A stretch of DNA of 64,000 nt from Thysanoteuthis rhombus (lineage: Eukaryota > Mollusca > Cephalopoda > Oegopsida > Thysanoteuthidae): NCBI GenBank assembly GCA_963457665.1, contig OY735206.1:29300377-29364376 (forward strand), given 5' to 3'. Below the pieces are notes generated by a model. That model saw only the letters and a program-made list of their open reading frames with translations, was not told where the DNA came from and ran no database searches. The position numbers were made by a program, and so were the translations under genes. Position 1 is the stretch's first letter. Each line of letters opens with the position of its first letter. Shown here piece after piece: positions 61,833 through 64,000 of the stretch.

Positions 61833-64000
61833 ATCAGATTATGATGAGAAGAAACTCATGTTTTTGTTTTAAATTTCTTTATTGGTCAGATTGGTACAAG
61901 TTGAGTGTCCTTCATCTGAAATACCTCAGTATTTTTCATTTGTGGGAATTTTGGAATACCAGTGCAGTTCCTATTCTGAAGGTGCATGTTATGGTGTGTG
62001 GAACAGCCTGCTATAATTTTCCATCTGCCGTATGAAAGTATACCTCTGAAGATATGTATATACCTAAGGAGGGATAGGGCCCAAGTTAGAACCTATCACT
62101 TTTGATTACTTGTGTACTCTGTACTTGTAGCTTTATGATAATTCATACAATATCTTTAATATACGATGGTTGATAACCTGGCACCAATGAAGAATCAAAA
62201 GGCCCTCTTTGGAAAGTGAGTGATGTAATACTGTTATGAATTTGTTTTCATTGGGATTAGTTTCGTCTGACTATTTGTGATGTTAATATAACTTTACATT
62301 TTTAAAGAGATGATCAAATATGACCACGATTTTACAGTAGTTACATTGAGTTGGGTACAGCCTTGAAAAGATTGGTGTCATCTCTGAATCATACCACAAT
62401 GGAGTTGGGTGTACAAGTTTCTACTGGTGGCATAATGCTGGCTTTCAGAATTTGGGATAAGATTTACATGACTGTACATAATTAGGTACAACTTAGGGAT
62501 AGTAGTCCTGATTGGAATTCATCTGATGTCATGGGGATATGCAATGTGGCAAATTTGATAAACAATTTATTAAAAGCAATGACTATGTACTTTTTGTAAT
62601 TTTGTTTCATGCATTCCCTTAGTTCTTGTGTGCCATTTTTCAAAATAATGTGTGCAGATATAAAATTTGCCCTCAGAATTCCAGTTAGGACCATCTTCAC
62701 TTAGTTTTGCCCATAATTGTTTGGATTTTGTTGATAGCAAGCTTCTTTTTTTACTCAGGAAGTAAGAAAAATTTTTTGTAATATATAATATTATTTAATT
62801 TTAAAAATTAGTTATTTGAAGTGTTGATAATTTTCTGTAAAGAAAATTGGATTATCTCCCTTCGACCATCAGCTCTAAGGAATGACTGCTTGGCAAAATG
62901 GATTGTCTCCCTTCAACCGAATAATTTCAAGAGAATGAGCAAGAATTTCCTTTAAATCGTACTCGTAAAAACGTAGGAAAAAAAAAAAACATTTGTGAAA
63001 TCTAATAGATACCAGTAGCTTTTTATTTTAATAACTAGTTAATCCTCGTGGAAAAAAAAAACTAACAAAAAATAAGCAACTGTATAACGCATTGCAGCCA
63101 TATTTTTCTTCTGACTTATTAGCTTGGTATAGTGTACTGATTTTCTTGGTTTGGATGAATCCATTGATATGGACAGAAAATGGGAAAAAATCATACTGTT
63201 TTTATTTATATAATATATATAAACTGGATTAACCTAGCATAGGTTTGTGTCTGACTATCTATTTGCAGATCAATTATTTTTTTTTTTTTTCCCTCAATGT
63301 TCTTCCAATCTTATTGTTAAAAGATAGCCAGAACAGAACACCATGTGTGAGCCTCTGATCAGGAAAAAACAGAAATGAAATTCCCAACATCACCTGTAGG
63401 CCTAGGTACTTTTGAACAGTTTTGACTGGTATTCTGACCTGAATTGGCTACGTCTCATTCCGATCTTGCAGAACTTAGCACTTTGTTGGTTTTACATTGT
63501 GTAGCGCCCTTTTGGGCTGAAGGTATGGATCAGATCCTATGAACCAAATGGCAGAATATGGTGCCTAACCTTGAAGTTCAGTGGCGCTTTTTATGAAAAC
63601 CTTTTCTTCCATTCCATCATATATTAAGTTTTTAACTTGGTTGATGTCCACAGACATTGAAATTTAAAACAGAGCTGAACAAATGAGCGAAATACATTGA
63701 TAGATAAAAAATACGGCAAATCCAATTTTACTCATCCAGTTCTTGTAGCAGCATTGGGATTTTTGGGACTTCTAGCATTTGAAAGTTTGAATTTTTCATC
63801 TTTCTTTGCTAAATAGTTCATGTCTGACTCCCGGCTCAGAGTGGCAAGAATTTACTACTTGGATGTGTCTGTCTTGAATCAAATCTAATGTTTGTTTTTA
63901 TGGCCAGTTGAGTCATGGGGGGGAGGAGCTAATTTTGTTTTTTGGGGTTTTTTTTCAATCTTCGGACCTGGGGGGGGGTTACTGGAATATTATACACAAA
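61833..64000. other. Region downstream of ATP5F1E, no gene seen
   Basis: AT-rich with poly(A)/poly(T) runs. Two 'ttgtctccctt' or 'ttatctccctt' motifs at about 62853 and 62905 resemble the family C ends. Open frames are short and unsupported. Confidence 0.45.

Noticed and set aside
1-64000. CRISPR arrays, bacterial operons or prophage
   Set aside because: No regularly spaced repeats of that kind; the introns and gene families show an animal nuclear genome.

Overview
This is animal nuclear DNA, AT-rich, with short coding exons in long introns, dense microsatellites and many interspersed repeats (tRNA-like SINEs, foldback elements, RTE-type and R4/Dong-like LINE ends, a Penelope-like fossil). 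The intron sizes, the repeat mix and short 'AAGGGA-ATAA'-type inverted motifs suggest a mollusc, perhaps a cephalopod. The species is an inference; the animal assignment is firm from the gene structures.

Layout: positions 3376-25778 (minus strand) hold a 14-exon gene whose exons join in frame into a 1121-residue protein. It carries a GATA-like 'LCNACGL' half-finger, further Cys clusters and a Gln/Thr/Ser-rich C-terminal half. I do not recognise it as a named family. Positions 25.8-31.6 kb are a repeat island. Positions 31.6-46.6 kb (plus strand) hold ZZZ3, the ZZ- and SANT/Myb-domain subunit of the ATAC histone acetyltransferase complex, with an inferred non-coding first exon, eight coding exons and 444 residues. 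Positions 49820-55129 (minus) hold the homologue of protein C10 (C12orf57), three exons and 125 residues, with one intron that appears to use a GC donor. Positions 56834-61717 (plus) hold the mitochondrial ATP synthase epsilon subunit (ATP5F1E), three exons and 60 residues, with an open, splice-bounded extra exon candidate in intron 1. C10 and ATP5F1E are divergent and separated by a 1.7 kb spacer that contains a roughly 860 bp foldback element with a near-perfect 85 bp palindrome inside it. Positions 61.8-64 kb contain no gene I can support.

The genes do not form a pathway: two look nuclear or chromatin related (the unrecognised protein and ZZZ3), one is a small conserved protein of unclear biochemistry, one is respiratory. 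The most unusual signals are the unrecognised zinc-binding protein, the candidate duplicate exon in ATP5F1E, the foldback elements with tRNA-like cores, a repeat family whose longer copies all lie antisense in introns of minus-strand genes, and R4/Dong-like LINE ends sitting in AAT repeats.
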